DNA of 64,000 nt from JAIBBD01 sp041390685 (GTDB taxonomy: Bacteria; Chloroflexota; Dehalococcoidia; UBA2979). The stretch spans positions 744,001 through 808,000 of the forward strand of contig JAWKPL010000001.1 in the NCBI GenBank assembly GCA_041390685.1, given 5' to 3'. The notes under the pieces were generated by a model that saw nothing but the letters and a program-made list of their open reading frames with translations, had not been told where the DNA came from and made no database searches. Made by a program: the position numbers and the translations under genes. Below, piece after piece: positions 1-8,362 of the stretch (its first letter is position 1; each line of letters begins with the position of its first letter).

Positions 1-86
1 GAGCAACCTGCGGCGAGCACGACGGCGAGCGAGCAGGCTGCCATAAACGCGCACTGCCCGACGCCGCTGGGGAGGGTGAGGCGCAT
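1..86 (-). CDS. Lipoprotein, N-terminal part only (cut by window edge)
   Basis: Reading leftward from an ATG at 84-86 gives 28 residues forming a complete lipoprotein signal peptide: a short charged N-terminus, a hydrophobic stretch and a lipobox ending L-A-A-G-C, followed by Ser. The rest of the gene lies outside the window, so its function cannot be seen. It is divergent from the gene starting at 234, and the CIRCE operator lies between the two, so either or both could be under HrcA control. Confidence 0.6.
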   Translation of the reverse strand, partial: MRLTLPSGVGQCAFMAACSLAVVLAAGC

Positions 87-138
87 CGGCGGTCTCCACG
101 ATGACGACCAGCTCGCAGTAGGATAGCCGCCGCGAGGA

Positions 139-165
139 TTAGCACTCTCTTCGGTAGACTGCTAA
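139..165. promoter_or_regulatory. CIRCE element (HrcA operator)
   Basis: The left arm TTAGCACTC (139-147) matches the CIRCE consensus exactly. A 9-base spacer follows, then GACTGCTAA (157-165), which differs from the consensus right arm GAGTGCTAA at one base. Arm length and spacing are those of the classic TTAGCACTC-N9-GAGTGCTAA operator bound by the heat-shock repressor HrcA. A possible -35 (TTAGCA, 139) and -10 (TAATAT, 163-168) overlap the operator, as expected for repression. It sits 69 bases upstream of the gene at 234. Confidence 0.85.
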
Positions 166-233
166 TATCTGTGTATGCGAGGGCATCCTCGTGAGAAGGT
201 ACTGACATCACCGAAGATGGGAGGCTGTCAGCA

Positions 234-692
234 ATGGTGACCTCGATCGTTCGCGACGTCCGCGAACCTGCTTCGACCGCCCGGGCAACCATCACGACCA
301 TCCCCTGGCCGGCCTCGTTGCTCGCGGGGCGTTTCCACGCGCTCCTTGCGCTGTCCGACGAGCGGCTCGTCGAGGCCCTGACGAGACACATCCAAGCGGA
401 GCACGAGCTGTCCGATTCTGCGCGGCATGAAGCGGTGCTGGCCCGCTTGCAGGCGTGGCTGGAGCTGGATGCGGAGGACCGGCTAGTGCTCGCGCGGGCG
501 TGGGAACGAGCACTCGACGGGTTCCCGGCCGAGTACCGGGCGCGGTGTCGCGAGGCAGAACGGGCGGTGCTGATGAACGGCCTGACCTTCGGCGACTTCC
601 GGGCGCTTGCACGCGCGCTGCCCTGGCTGCGGCGGCGCGACTACCTCGATGCCTTCGCTGATGAGCCCGCGCCAGCCGAGGCGGCAGTGTAG
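234..692 (+). CDS. Unknown helical protein under a CIRCE operator
   Basis: This encodes 152 residues, Ala/Arg/Leu-rich, with no family I recognise. After a polar N-terminus (about 1-30) the sequence looks all-helical: residues 30-120 are dominated by Leu, Ala, Glu and Arg in amphipathic spacing, followed by a WLRRRDYLDAF segment and an acidic Ala-Pro tail. There is no signal peptide or membrane segment. A Shine-Dalgarno GGGAGG precedes the ATG by 9 bases. A CIRCE site upstream implies heat-shock control, and the next two genes (PAC2-family, FKBP-type isomerase) also suggest protein quality control. The function is unknown. Confidence 0.75.
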   Translation: MVTSIVRDVREPASTARATITTIPWPASLLAGRFHALLALSDERLVEALTRHIQAEHELSDSARHEAVLARLQAWLELDAEDRLVLARAWERALDGFPAEYRARCREAERAVLMNGLTFGDFRALARALPWLRRRDYLDAFADEPAPAEAAV

Positions 693-710
693 CCCCTGGG
701 AGGCCTAAAG

Positions 711-1637
711 ATGGTGCACGAATCGGTCCGGATCCTCGAAGACCGCGCGCTGCGCAACCCGATTGTCATCGCGGGGTTCGCCAGTCAGAGCGGGACCACG
801 GCCGCGGCGGTGATCGACCATATCGTGGAGCGGTGGGGCGGAACCGCGTTCGCCGAGGTCGATGCAGAGGAGTACTTCGACTTCACGGTGCGGCGTCCCT
901 TCGTCCAGCTCGAGGGCGAGCACCGGGTCCTGCAGTGGCCGGTGAGTCGTCTGTACGTCGCTTCGCCAGAGGCGCTGGACCGGGACATCGTGCTGCTCTC
1001 CGGGGTCGAGCCGAGTCTGCGCTGGCGGTCATTCAGCGAGGCCGTCGCTTCACTCCTGGCCGAGATCGGCGCCACAACGTTCGTGACGGTGGCGGCGTAC
1101 CCCGGCGCCGTGCCGCACACGCGGCCCTTGCCAGTGCGGCTCGACGGGGCGGACACGGAGTTCACGCGTCCCTTCGGCATCGAGCCAACCGCAAGCGCAT
1201 ACGAGGGGCCGGTGGGGATCACCTCGGTGATCTCACTGGCGCTGCAGGCGCGGGGGATCGAGACCGTGAGCCTGACGGCGCTGACGCCGTTCTACGCGGT
1301 GGCCGACCCGCATCCTCACGCAACGACGGCGCTGGTCGAGGCGCTCGACCGCGGGCTGGGCACATCGACGGCGCTTGGTGAGGTGCGGGATCGGGCCCTG
1401 CAGCTCGACGGGGATGTCGCGACCGCGATCGAGGAATCTCCGCAACTGCGGACGGTGGTGACGACACTCGAGGAACAGTACGACTGGATGCACGGGACGA
1501 AGACCGCGCTCCTCGGGGCGCCGGCGGAGGCCGCGCTCGTCCTGCCGTCGGGCGAGGAGGCAATCCTCGACGTGGAGCGGTTTCTCGAGGAGCAGCGCGG
1601 CGGTACAAGCGCAGCCGATGGGCCGCCCTTCGCGTGA
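711..1637 (+). CDS. PAC2 (proteasome assembly chaperone) family protein
   Basis: This 308-residue protein resembles the PAC2 family, which includes the archaeo-eukaryotic proteasome assembly chaperone 2 and bacterial homologues of unclear role. Visible features are the N-terminal IVIAGFASQSGTTA segment, the LQWPVSRLY strand, and a central VTVAAYPGAVPHTRPLPV stretch typical of the PAC2 core. The C-terminal part carries a helical LEEQYDWMHG region also seen in family members. It starts 18 bases after the gene at 234 ends and is probably co-transcribed with it. The molecular role in bacteria is not established, and no proteasome genes are in this window. Confidence 0.75.
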   Translation: MVHESVRILEDRALRNPIVIAGFASQSGTTAAAVIDHIVERWGGTAFAEVDAEEYFDFTVRRPFVQLEGEHRVLQWPVSRLYVASPEALDRDIVLLSGVEPSLRWRSFSEAVASLLAEIGATTFVTVAAYPGAVPHTRPLPVRLDGADTEFTRPFGIEPTASAYEGPVGITSVISLALQARGIETVSLTALTPFYAVADPHPHATTALVEALDRGLGTSTALGEVRDRALQLDGDVATAIEESPQLRTVVTTLEEQYDWMHGTKTALLGAPAEAALVLPSGEEAILDVERFLEEQRGGTSAADGPPFA

Positions 1638-1689
1638 CCGATGGCACCGCCTGTTGCGCACACCGGGTACCGAACCGACGATCGGACGC

Positions 1690-2217
1690 ATGAACGTCCG
1701 CTGTCTGACCTCGGTCGCCCGTGTACCGCTGCTCGCCTGCGCGCTGATCGCGGGAGTAGCGGTGGCGTGCGGTGGCGACGATGAAGAAACGGTCGCAACG
1801 GCCACAGCGCAGGCGGGGGGGACCAGCGTGTCGACGAGCGAAGGCAATGCACCTGGTGTCCCCGTCTTGACGGGTGCGGTGCAGCGGACGGCAAGCGGCC
1901 TCGGCTACATCGACGAGAAGGTGGGCGACGGCGCGAGCCCGAGGGCTGGGCAGCAGGTCACCGTCCACTACACGGGGTGGCTGACGAACGGGAAGAAGTT
2001 CGACTCCTCGCGAGACCGGGGGCAGCCGTTCGTGTTCCCCATCGGAGCGGGACGCGTGATCGCCGGGTGGGACGAGGGCGTCGCGACGATGAAAGTCGGC
2101 GGCAAACGGCGGTTGATCATCCCGGCGAACCTCGGGTACGGCGCCCGTGGGGCCGGGGCGGCGATCCCACCAAATTCGGTGCTGATCTTCGATGTCGAGC
2201 TGCTCGGGGCGCAGTAG
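1690..2217 (+). CDS. FKBP-type peptidyl-prolyl cis-trans isomerase, lipoprotein
   Basis: The ATG at 1690 gives a lipoprotein signal peptide (hydrophobic ACALIAGVAVAC, lipidated Cys, then GGDDEE), a short Thr/Ala/Ser linker, and a single C-terminal FKBP domain. The domain shows the canonical VTVHYTGWL, KFDSSRDRGQPFVFPIG, VIAGWDEG and ANLGYGARGAG...LIFDVELL motifs. It should catalyse prolyl isomerisation on the outer face of the membrane and assist folding of exported proteins. An upstream in-frame codon at 1618 would overlap the preceding gene and bury the signal peptide, so 1690 is preferred. It may be co-transcribed with the two preceding genes. Confidence 0.9.
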   Translation: MNVRCLTSVARVPLLACALIAGVAVACGGDDEETVATATAQAGGTSVSTSEGNAPGVPVLTGAVQRTASGLGYIDEKVGDGASPRAGQQVTVHYTGWLTNGKKFDSSRDRGQPFVFPIGAGRVIAGWDEGVATMKVGGKRRLIIPANLGYGARGAGAAIPPNSVLIFDVELLGAQ

Positions 2218-2229
2218 GCGCCTCGACCG

Positions 2230-3084
2230 CTACCGCGCGTAGTCGAAGAAGCCCTTACCGGTCTTGCGCCCGAGGTGCCCCAGCGAGATGAGCCGCGTGA
2301 CGACCGGCGGCGTCTTGTAGCGGCTCTCGCCCAGTTCCTCGAACAGCGTGTCAGCGATGTGCGCCACCGTGTCGAGGCCGATCAGGTCCGCCGTGGCGAT
2401 GGGCCCCATGGCGTGGTTCGCGCCGGCGCGGAAGCCGTCGTCCACCTCCTGAGCGGTGGCGATGCCGTGGTCGACCAAGCGGATGGCATCGAGGATGAAG
2501 GGGATCAGCAGCCGGTTCACGATGAAGCCGGGGCGGTCCTTCGCGAAAACAATCACCCGGTCGATGGAATCGCAGAAGGCACGGGCCGTCTCGACGGTCG
2601 CCTCCGACGTGCTCGCAGTGGAGATGATCTCCGCGAGCGGCAGGACGGTGGGCGGGTTGAAGAAGTGAATGCCGAGGACCTGCGCGGGCCGCCCTGACGC
2701 CGCGGCGAGCGCAGACACTGACACTGATGACGTGTTCGTGGCCAGGATGGTGGAGGGCTGGCAGGTCGCACCCAGCCGGGCGAAGAGATCCCGCTTCGTC
2801 GGCAGGTCCTCGACGATGGCCTCGATAACGAGGTCGCAGTCGGCGACGCGTTCGAGGTCCGCGTGGGCCTGAAGCTGGCCGAGGATCTCGTCGCCGCGCT
2901 CCTTCGTCAGCCGCTCACGCTGGACCTCGCGTTCGATGCGAGACGCGATGCCGCCGACGGCGGCCTCCGCGCGCGACGCATCGACCTCAACGACGGTCAC
3001 CTCGTAACCGTGGGACGCGCAGACCTGCGCGATGCCGGAGCCCATGATCCCGCCGCCGACGACGCCCACTCGCTTGATGTCCAT
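2230..3084 (-). CDS. 3-hydroxybutyryl-CoA / 3-hydroxyacyl-CoA dehydrogenase
   Basis: This 284-residue NAD-dependent enzyme oxidises the 3-hydroxyl of short-chain 3-hydroxyacyl-CoA. The N-terminal Rossmann motif GVVGGGIMGSGIAQ is followed by Asp/Glu at the second strand (VVEVDASR). The family signature appears as ILATNTSSVSVS, then GIHFFNPP with the catalytic His, then DRPGFIVNRLL, and the C-terminal domain ends LGRKTGKGFFDY. GGGAGG 7 bases upstream of the ATG at 3084 fixes the start; a longer reading to 3141 has no comparable site. It would act in beta-oxidation or butyrate-type metabolism. No thiolase or crotonase is adjacent. Confidence 0.9.
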   Translation of the reverse strand: MDIKRVGVVGGGIMGSGIAQVCASHGYEVTVVEVDASRAEAAVGGIASRIEREVQRERLTKERGDEILGQLQAHADLERVADCDLVIEAIVEDLPTKRDLFARLGATCQPSTILATNTSSVSVSALAAASGRPAQVLGIHFFNPPTVLPLAEIISTASTSEATVETARAFCDSIDRVIVFAKDRPGFIVNRLLIPFILDAIRLVDHGIATAQEVDDGFRAGANHAMGPIATADLIGLDTVAHIADTLFEELGESRYKTPPVVTRLISLGHLGRKTGKGFFDYAR

Positions 3085-3189
3085 CTCGATCCTCCCGACC
3101 CGCAGAGCAGCCCGTGGGGCCGCTCCCGAACGCGGCCCCACGATACGCGAAACGAGTCACGGGAGGCGACTCCGGGCGGGGACTGCGGG

Positions 3190-3624
3190 TCAGAGTGCGG
3201 GAGCCGGCTCGCGCAGTTCGTATCCAAGCGCTTGAGCCTGCTGCAGCGTGTCCGCCGCGTGGCGGAACCGCGACACACGCCCGCTGCCGTCGAAGTGCCA
3301 GATGTGCACTTCGTCTGTCTCGACGATCGTGCGGCCGGTCGATCGGACCAAGGCTTCGAGTGTTACCAGCGCGACCACGACGGCGTCGCCGACGAGCACA
3401 TGGTTCACCTCGAACCGGCTGAACTCGAGCTGCTCGGCGAGGGTCTGGAAAAACCCGCCGACGTGCGCGGGGCCGCGGCCCGGCTGGAGCCACGGGATGA
3501 CGGTGGACGCCCACCCGTACTCCCACTCCACATCCGCGGCCATGTACCCGAGAATCGTGGGCACGTCACCGGTCCCGAACGCCTCGTAGATGCGGTTGAC
3601 GACGCTCAATTGCTGATCGGACAT
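3190..3624 (-). CDS. SnoaL-like (NTF2-fold) protein
   Basis: This 144-residue protein has the SnoaL/NTF2-like cone fold pattern: an N-terminal helix (VVNRIYEAFGTGDVPTILGYMAADVEWEY), a central GPAHVGGFFQTL helix, and strands ending VHIWHFDGSGRVSRFRHAADT. Members include small isomerases, epoxide hydrolases and many stress-associated proteins of unknown substrate. GGAGG lies 8 bases upstream of the ATG at 3624 and selects this start. No substrate can be inferred. It is divergent from the regulator at 3657. Confidence 0.75.
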   Translation of the reverse strand: MSDQQLSVVNRIYEAFGTGDVPTILGYMAADVEWEYGWASTVIPWLQPGRGPAHVGGFFQTLAEQLEFSRFEVNHVLVGDAVVVALVTLEALVRSTGRTIVETDEVHIWHFDGSGRVSRFRHAADTLQQAQALGYELREPAPAL

Positions 3625-3656
3625 TCTCTCGACCTCCATTCCTGAGGCCACGATAG

Positions 3657-5291
3657 GTGGCGGCTAGGACCGCACGCATGCGCCGAGTGGCTCATCTTCC
3701 AGACGAGAACGCGAACCACGCGACCGGCGATGTCCGCATCGCTGAGCTGGTCGCATCGATGTCACTGGCGACCGACCTCGGGAACGGGCAGCCCCTGGAG
3801 ACGGCGTTGCGGTGCACGTTGCTCGGCCTCCGCCTGGCCGAGGCGGCGGGGGTCTCGGCCGCCGACCGCGAAGCGGTGTTCTGGGGCGGGCTCCTGCGCT
3901 TCGTCGGCTGCGTGGGGACGTCGGTCGAAGAGTCGGCTTTCGGCGGCGACGACCTCGCGTTGCGCGCCGGGCTGCTGGCGGTCGACTTCGCCGATCCCCC
4001 GGCGGTCGCCGCACGCGTGCAGGCGAGCCTGCGCGCGGCGCTGGGGACCGCACATGCCGAGGCGGAGACACGCGGGTTCCTCGAGCACGGCCCTAGTATC
4101 GCGCCGGCCGTCTTCGCGTCCCACTGCGAGGTGGCTTCCCGGCTCGCCGCCCGCCTCGGGATGCCCCCGCATGTCATCGGGACAGTAAACGCGTTGCACG
4201 AACGGTGGGACGGGCGGGGCCTCGACGGACTTGCCGCCACGGATATCCCACTGGCGGCGCGAATCCTCAAGCTCGCAGAAGTGGGTACGGTGTATGGCCG
4301 CGTCCTGGCACGCGACGAATTGCGCGCGCTGATCGAGCGGCGCGCGGGGAGCGACCTCGACCCGGAGCTGGTGCGAGGCTTCGATCCCGACGGGCTCGAT
4401 GCGCTGAGCGCCTTCGGCGACGAATCAGTGTGGGATCAGGTGCTCGCCTGCGAGCCGACGCCGCGGCGGCGGGTCGCCGAGGCGAAGGTGATCGAGCTCG
4501 CGCGTGTGCTTGCCGACTACTCCGATCTCAAGTCGCCATACACGCTGGGCCACGCCCGTGGTGTCGCAGCGCTCGCGCAGTCGGCAGCGGAGGCGATGGC
4601 GCTGCCCGCTGACGATATCCTGACCCTCGAGCTGGCCGCGCTCCTCCATGACCTCGGGCGGGCGAGTATCCCCAACGGGATCCTCGACAGTCCGCGCACG
4701 CTCAATCGCGTCGACCGCGAACGCGCGCAGCGGCATGCGTACGAAAGCGAACGCATCCTGAGCCTGATCCCCTCGTTGTCGGGTGTGGCGCGGCTCGCGG
4801 GGCAGGCGCATGAGCGCCTCGACGGCTCGGGATACCACCGCGGGCTCCAGGGTAGCGGACTGTCGACAGCAGCGAGGGTCCTGTCAGCCGCGAACGCCTA
4901 CCGGGGCCTCATCGAAGGCCGCGCGTATCGACCGGCGCTCACGATGCCCGGCGCCTCGGAGCGCCTACGCAGCCTGGTGACCGCGGGAGTGCTCGATCGG
5001 GAGGCCGTCGAGGCCGTGCTGCACGCGGCGGGCGACCGCAGCGCGCGACGGATCCGCAGTCTTCCGGCGGGGCTGACGCCCCGCGAGGTGGAAGTGCTCC
5101 GTCTCCTCGCGCGCGGGCTCACGAACCCGCAAATCGGCGAAGCACTGACGATCTCGCCTCGAACGGCGCAGCAACACGTCCGGCACATCTACGCGAAGAT
5201 CGGCGCGACCACCCGGGCGGGGGCGACACTGTTCGTCGCTGAGCATGACCTGCTCGGCATGCGCGCCGGGCTTCCAATCGTTCCCCATTAA
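3657..5291 (+). CDS. Double HD-GYP-like regulator with C-terminal LuxR DNA-binding domain
   Basis: This 544-residue protein has two HD-type phosphohydrolase regions and a LuxR helix-turn-helix. The first (about 20-230) is degenerate: HERWDGRGLDGL recalls the HHExxDGxGYP motif, but the preceding HD pair is not evident. The second (about 285-430) is better preserved, with LLHDLGRASIPNGIL and HERLDGSGYHRGL, although GYP reads GYH. The last 65 residues (LTPREVEVLRLLARGLTNPQIGEALTIS and on) form a typical LuxR HTH. Active HD-GYP domains hydrolyse cyclic di-GMP; whether this one does is uncertain. The start could also be the ATG at 3678. Confidence 0.8.
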   Translation: MAARTARMRRVAHLPDENANHATGDVRIAELVASMSLATDLGNGQPLETALRCTLLGLRLAEAAGVSAADREAVFWGGLLRFVGCVGTSVEESAFGGDDLALRAGLLAVDFADPPAVAARVQASLRAALGTAHAEAETRGFLEHGPSIAPAVFASHCEVASRLAARLGMPPHVIGTVNALHERWDGRGLDGLAATDIPLAARILKLAEVGTVYGRVLARDELRALIERRAGSDLDPELVRGFDPDGLDALSAFGDESVWDQVLACEPTPRRRVAEAKVIELARVLADYSDLKSPYTLGHARGVAALAQSAAEAMALPADDILTLELAALLHDLGRASIPNGILDSPRTLNRVDRERAQRHAYESERILSLIPSLSGVARLAGQAHERLDGSGYHRGLQGSGLSTAARVLSAANAYRGLIEGRAYRPALTMPGASERLRSLVTAGVLDREAVEAVLHAAGDRSARRIRSLPAGLTPREVEVLRLLARGLTNPQIGEALTISPRTAQQHVRHIYAKIGATTRAGATLFVAEHDLLGMRAGLPIVPH

Positions 5292-5402
5292 TCGCCCCTC
5301 GCACATCGTCGCCCTACGGCGAACGTGATGTGGTATCACATGCATGTTCACGCGGGTGTGGCGGGGGCAGCCGTCTCACCCGGTGCGGAAGGCGATTCCC
5401 CC

Positions 5403-7541
5403 GTGCGGAGGCTGACGTTTGTGCGCGCGATGGCCGCGACGCTCTTCGGCGCGGCGGCGCTGGTCGGCGGACCGCAAGGCGGCTCCGCGCAGACGGTCGA
5501 CCTGCTGCCGGGCGTCATCGACGGCACCTTCGAGGGCGAGGGGGCGGGGTGGCTGGCGAGTTCAGCCGGGCAGGCATCCCTCGACGGCTCGGGGCCGGTG
5601 CACTCGGGCGGGTATGCCATGCGTGTCGAGGGGACGCGGCCTGGCGCCGCGGGGATCCGCACGCAGCCGTGGCTGCTGCCGACCGTCGGCGGCGTGGCGC
5701 ACACAGCTCGGGTGTGGGTCTATGACGACGACCCGGGCACCTTGTCGATCGAGGTCGAACTCGCCTTCTTCGGAGCGGACGGCATCTCGAAGCGAAACGC
5801 GTTCATCGAGACGGTGGGAAGCGGGACGGCGGGCTGGCAGCTCGTGACGGTGACGCTGATCGGCGGGCCCGGCACGTCGTACGTCGGCATCGAGGTGCGG
5901 GCGGTGGTGACCGAGGCCGGGCCGCGCTTCTACGTCGACGATATCGCGCTCGAGCGGGACCCGCTGCCGCCGGCGACACCGACCGCGACCGCCGCGGCGA
6001 CCCCAACCGTCACGCCGCATCCGCGCACCACGCCCGCTACCACATCCACGCCGGCGGCGACGGCCTCGCCAACGTCGACGGTGCCCGCCGCGCCCGTCCC
6101 GCCCGAGGTACCTCGGGTGTTCGACGTGCTGATGAACGGCGACTTCTCGTCCGGACTCTACGGCTGGAGCGACATCGGCGCGGATGTCGAGGTCGTCGGG
6201 GGCGCGGCGCGCATGAGCTCGGCGTCGACGTCAACGAAGTACCTGTACCAGACCGTGCGCGTGACACCCGGCGGCTGGTACGAGGGCGGAGCGCACCTCG
6301 CGCTCGGGGCGGGGGTAGACGCGGCGTGGGTGCGGATCGGGTGGTACGCCTCGGGCGACGGCAGCGGGAGCCAGCTCGCGACGGTGGACGCGCCCGCCCT
6401 GTCGAGCGGTGCGGGCGCGGTGCGGACGGGCGCAGTGCAGGCGCCCAACGAGGCACATACGGCGCAGGTGCGCGTGATGCTGCGCCCGCTGAGCGGGAGC
6501 GCTGCTGAGCTTGCGGTCGACGACGTGTGGTTCGGGCCCACCTCGTCGCCGCCCCCCACACCCGCCGCCACGGCGACGACTGCCACGCCCGCGGCCACAG
6601 GCCCGACGCCCGTGAGCGAAGCGGCGGCGGCCAGCGGAGGAGGCGCAGCGCCTGCCGGTGCCCCCGGTGAGGCGCCGGACGCGGTCCGCGAGGGAGGCGT
6701 GGTGACAGGTAGCGGCGCGAGTGGCTCCGCCGGGGGGGCCACGGGCGGGACATCGACGGCAAGCAGTGGAGCCGCCACGACCGCCTCCGGTACGGGATCG
6801 GCAAGCCGAGGAGCACCCACCGGGGCGGCGAGCGGCGCTGCCGGGCCGGAGCAGACGGGCGTCCCTCGCCTCGTAGCGCCGGCGGCGGAGATCCTGCTGC
6901 GCATCACCGAGCTGATGCCTGACCCGGTCGAGCCGGGGAACGACGCCGACTTCGAGTGGGTCGAGGTCAGCAACGTCGGGGGCGTGGCGGTCGACCTCGG
7001 AGGGATGTTGCTGCGCGACAACACGGGGGCGGTGGCCCTGCCCGAGGTGACGCTGCAACCCGGCGCCTCGCTGGTGCTCGCGGGGCCGCGGGCGGCGGTG
7101 CCACAGGCCTCGGCGTTCTGGCCAGCGGGCGGGCTGTCGAACGGGCTGGGGAACAGCGGTGACCGGCTGGCGCTGCTCGCGGCGGACGGGCGCGTCATCG
7201 ATGCCCTGTCCTACGGCTCGGATGCGACGTATGACAGCCCGCCGTTGCCCGCGCCGGGCGCGGGGCGGTCACTCAAGCGGTATCTCGGTGACGACGGCTC
7301 GTTCGCGGGGTACGAGGTGTCGGATGAGCCCTCGCCCGGCCGCTTCGAGCCGCCGCCCGCGCGCGTCGATGCATCCGAGGCGTCCTCGGAGGGCGGCGCT
7401 GCGAGCGCCGGTGGCGGAGGCACGGACTCGACGTGGTACGTCCTGGGCGGCCTCGGGGCGGTCGCGCTGGCGGGCGCAGCGGGGCAGCGGCTGTGGGCGC
7501 TGCGGCGGGGAGACGGCGGTGCTGCGGCCGACGGCGTCTAA
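5403..7541 (+). CDS. Exported lamin-tail-domain (LTD) surface protein with membrane anchor
   Basis: The GTG at 5403, preceded by GGAAGG, gives a Sec signal peptide (RAMAATLFGAAALVGG...GGSAQ). Two beta-sandwich carbohydrate-binding-like modules follow, one beginning PGVIDGTFEGEGAGWL and one LMNGDFSSGLYGWSDIG, separated by a Thr/Pro/Ala-rich linker. After a long Gly/Ala/Ser linker comes a lamin-tail domain (LRITELMPDP...FEWVEVSN, with ALSYGSDATYDS). The end is a transmembrane helix (YVLGGLGAVALAGAAG) and an Arg-rich stop-transfer tail. It is probably a cell-surface adhesion or wall-associated protein; the ligand is unknown. An upstream start at 5325 would give a poor signal peptide. Confidence 0.8.
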   Translation: MRRLTFVRAMAATLFGAAALVGGPQGGSAQTVDLLPGVIDGTFEGEGAGWLASSAGQASLDGSGPVHSGGYAMRVEGTRPGAAGIRTQPWLLPTVGGVAHTARVWVYDDDPGTLSIEVELAFFGADGISKRNAFIETVGSGTAGWQLVTVTLIGGPGTSYVGIEVRAVVTEAGPRFYVDDIALERDPLPPATPTATAAATPTVTPHPRTTPATTSTPAATASPTSTVPAAPVPPEVPRVFDVLMNGDFSSGLYGWSDIGADVEVVGGAARMSSASTSTKYLYQTVRVTPGGWYEGGAHLALGAGVDAAWVRIGWYASGDGSGSQLATVDAPALSSGAGAVRTGAVQAPNEAHTAQVRVMLRPLSGSAAELAVDDVWFGPTSSPPPTPAATATTATPAATGPTPVSEAAAASGGGAAPAGAPGEAPDAVREGGVVTGSGASGSAGGATGGTSTASSGAATTASGTGSASRGAPTGAASGAAGPEQTGVPRLVAPAAEILLRITELMPDPVEPGNDADFEWVEVSNVGGVAVDLGGMLLRDNTGAVALPEVTLQPGASLVLAGPRAAVPQASAFWPAGGLSNGLGNSGDRLALLAADGRVIDALSYGSDATYDSPPLPAPGAGRSLKRYLGDDGSFAGYEVSDEPSPGRFEPPPARVDASEASSEGGAASAGGGGTDSTWYVLGGLGAVALAGAAGQRLWALRRGDGGAAADGV

Positions 7542-8362
7542 CGGCCGGCCACCCAGGCGAAGGGCTGCCAGACGTGCGCGCCGATTTCGCGGCCGCGGAA
7601 CGACAGCGCCGCCAGCGCGACGGCGAGGACCGCGCCGCCGAGGAGCAGGGCTGTGTGCCACCACACCACGCCGTCAGTGAGTACGCGGGCGGTGTCGGCG
7701 TAGTAGTACGGGCTGAGGTACTGGAGCCACTCGATGGGCTGGATCACGCGGGCGAAGGAAGCGACCAGGTAGGCGGCGACCGCAAGCACCGTGAGCGCGC
7801 CCGCGGCGAGCCCTCGCGAGGGGGCGAGGGCGCCGGCGAGGAAACCGAGCGCTCCGTAGAACCAGACGAGCGGCAGCATGGCGACGGTGGCGCCCCATAC
7901 CTCGAGGAGCGTGAGGTCGCCGTGGAGGTCGACGAAGGGGACCGCGGTCGCCCACGCGGCGCAGATGAGGACGTCGATGGCGAGCGCCCCGAGGACGAAC
8001 GCGCCGGCCTTCTCCAGCAGGACCCGGGTGCGCGAGACCGGCTGTGCGAGCACGGCGTCGAGGGAGCCATGGCCCTCGTCGCCCGCGAGCAGGCCGGTCG
8101 ACGCAACGATGGCATAGATGACGAAGATGATCGGGGCGAACGACCACACCTCGGTGGCGAGAAAGTTCGAGGGCTGGCTCAGGTCGCCCGTGCCGCCGAA
8201 GAACTTCAGGTACTCCTCGGGGTAGTCGACCTGCTGCAGGGTGTCCTCGAAGCTCGGGAAGAGCCAGACCATCAGCGAGGCGTACGCGCCGAGGCCGACG
8301 CCGTACCAGACGACCTGCCAGCGCAACTCGACGAGGGCGCGACGGAGGACCGGCAGGCTCAC
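7538..8362 (-). CDS. ABC-2 type transporter permease
   Basis: This 274-residue integral membrane protein has about six hydrophobic segments, starting WQVVWYGVGLGAYASLMVWLF and including IIFVIYAIVASTGLLAGDEGHGSLDAVLAQPVSR, a signature stretch of ABC-2 permeases. The GTG start at 8362 overlaps the stop of the ATPase gene (GTGA), indicating translational coupling; a longer reading would run well into the ATPase gene. With its partner it should export a drug, lipid or polymer. The substrate cannot be told from sequence. Confidence 0.85.
   Translation of the reverse strand: MSLPVLRRALVELRWQVVWYGVGLGAYASLMVWLFPSFEDTLQQVDYPEEYLKFFGGTGDLSQPSNFLATEVWSFAPIIFVIYAIVASTGLLAGDEGHGSLDAVLAQPVSRTRVLLEKAGAFVLGALAIDVLICAAWATAVPFVDLHGDLTLLEVWGATVAMLPLVWFYGALGFLAGALAPSRGLAAGALTVLAVAAYLVASFARVIQPIEWLQYLSPYYYADTARVLTDGVVWWHTALLLGGAVLAVALAALSFRGREIGAHVWQPFAWVAGR

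Noticed and set aside
5325..5339. GTGAT-N5-ATCAC palindrome before the surface-protein gene as a GntR-type operator
   Set aside because: Only 5-base arms, and it overlaps a possible upstream start region; such short repeats are expected by chance.
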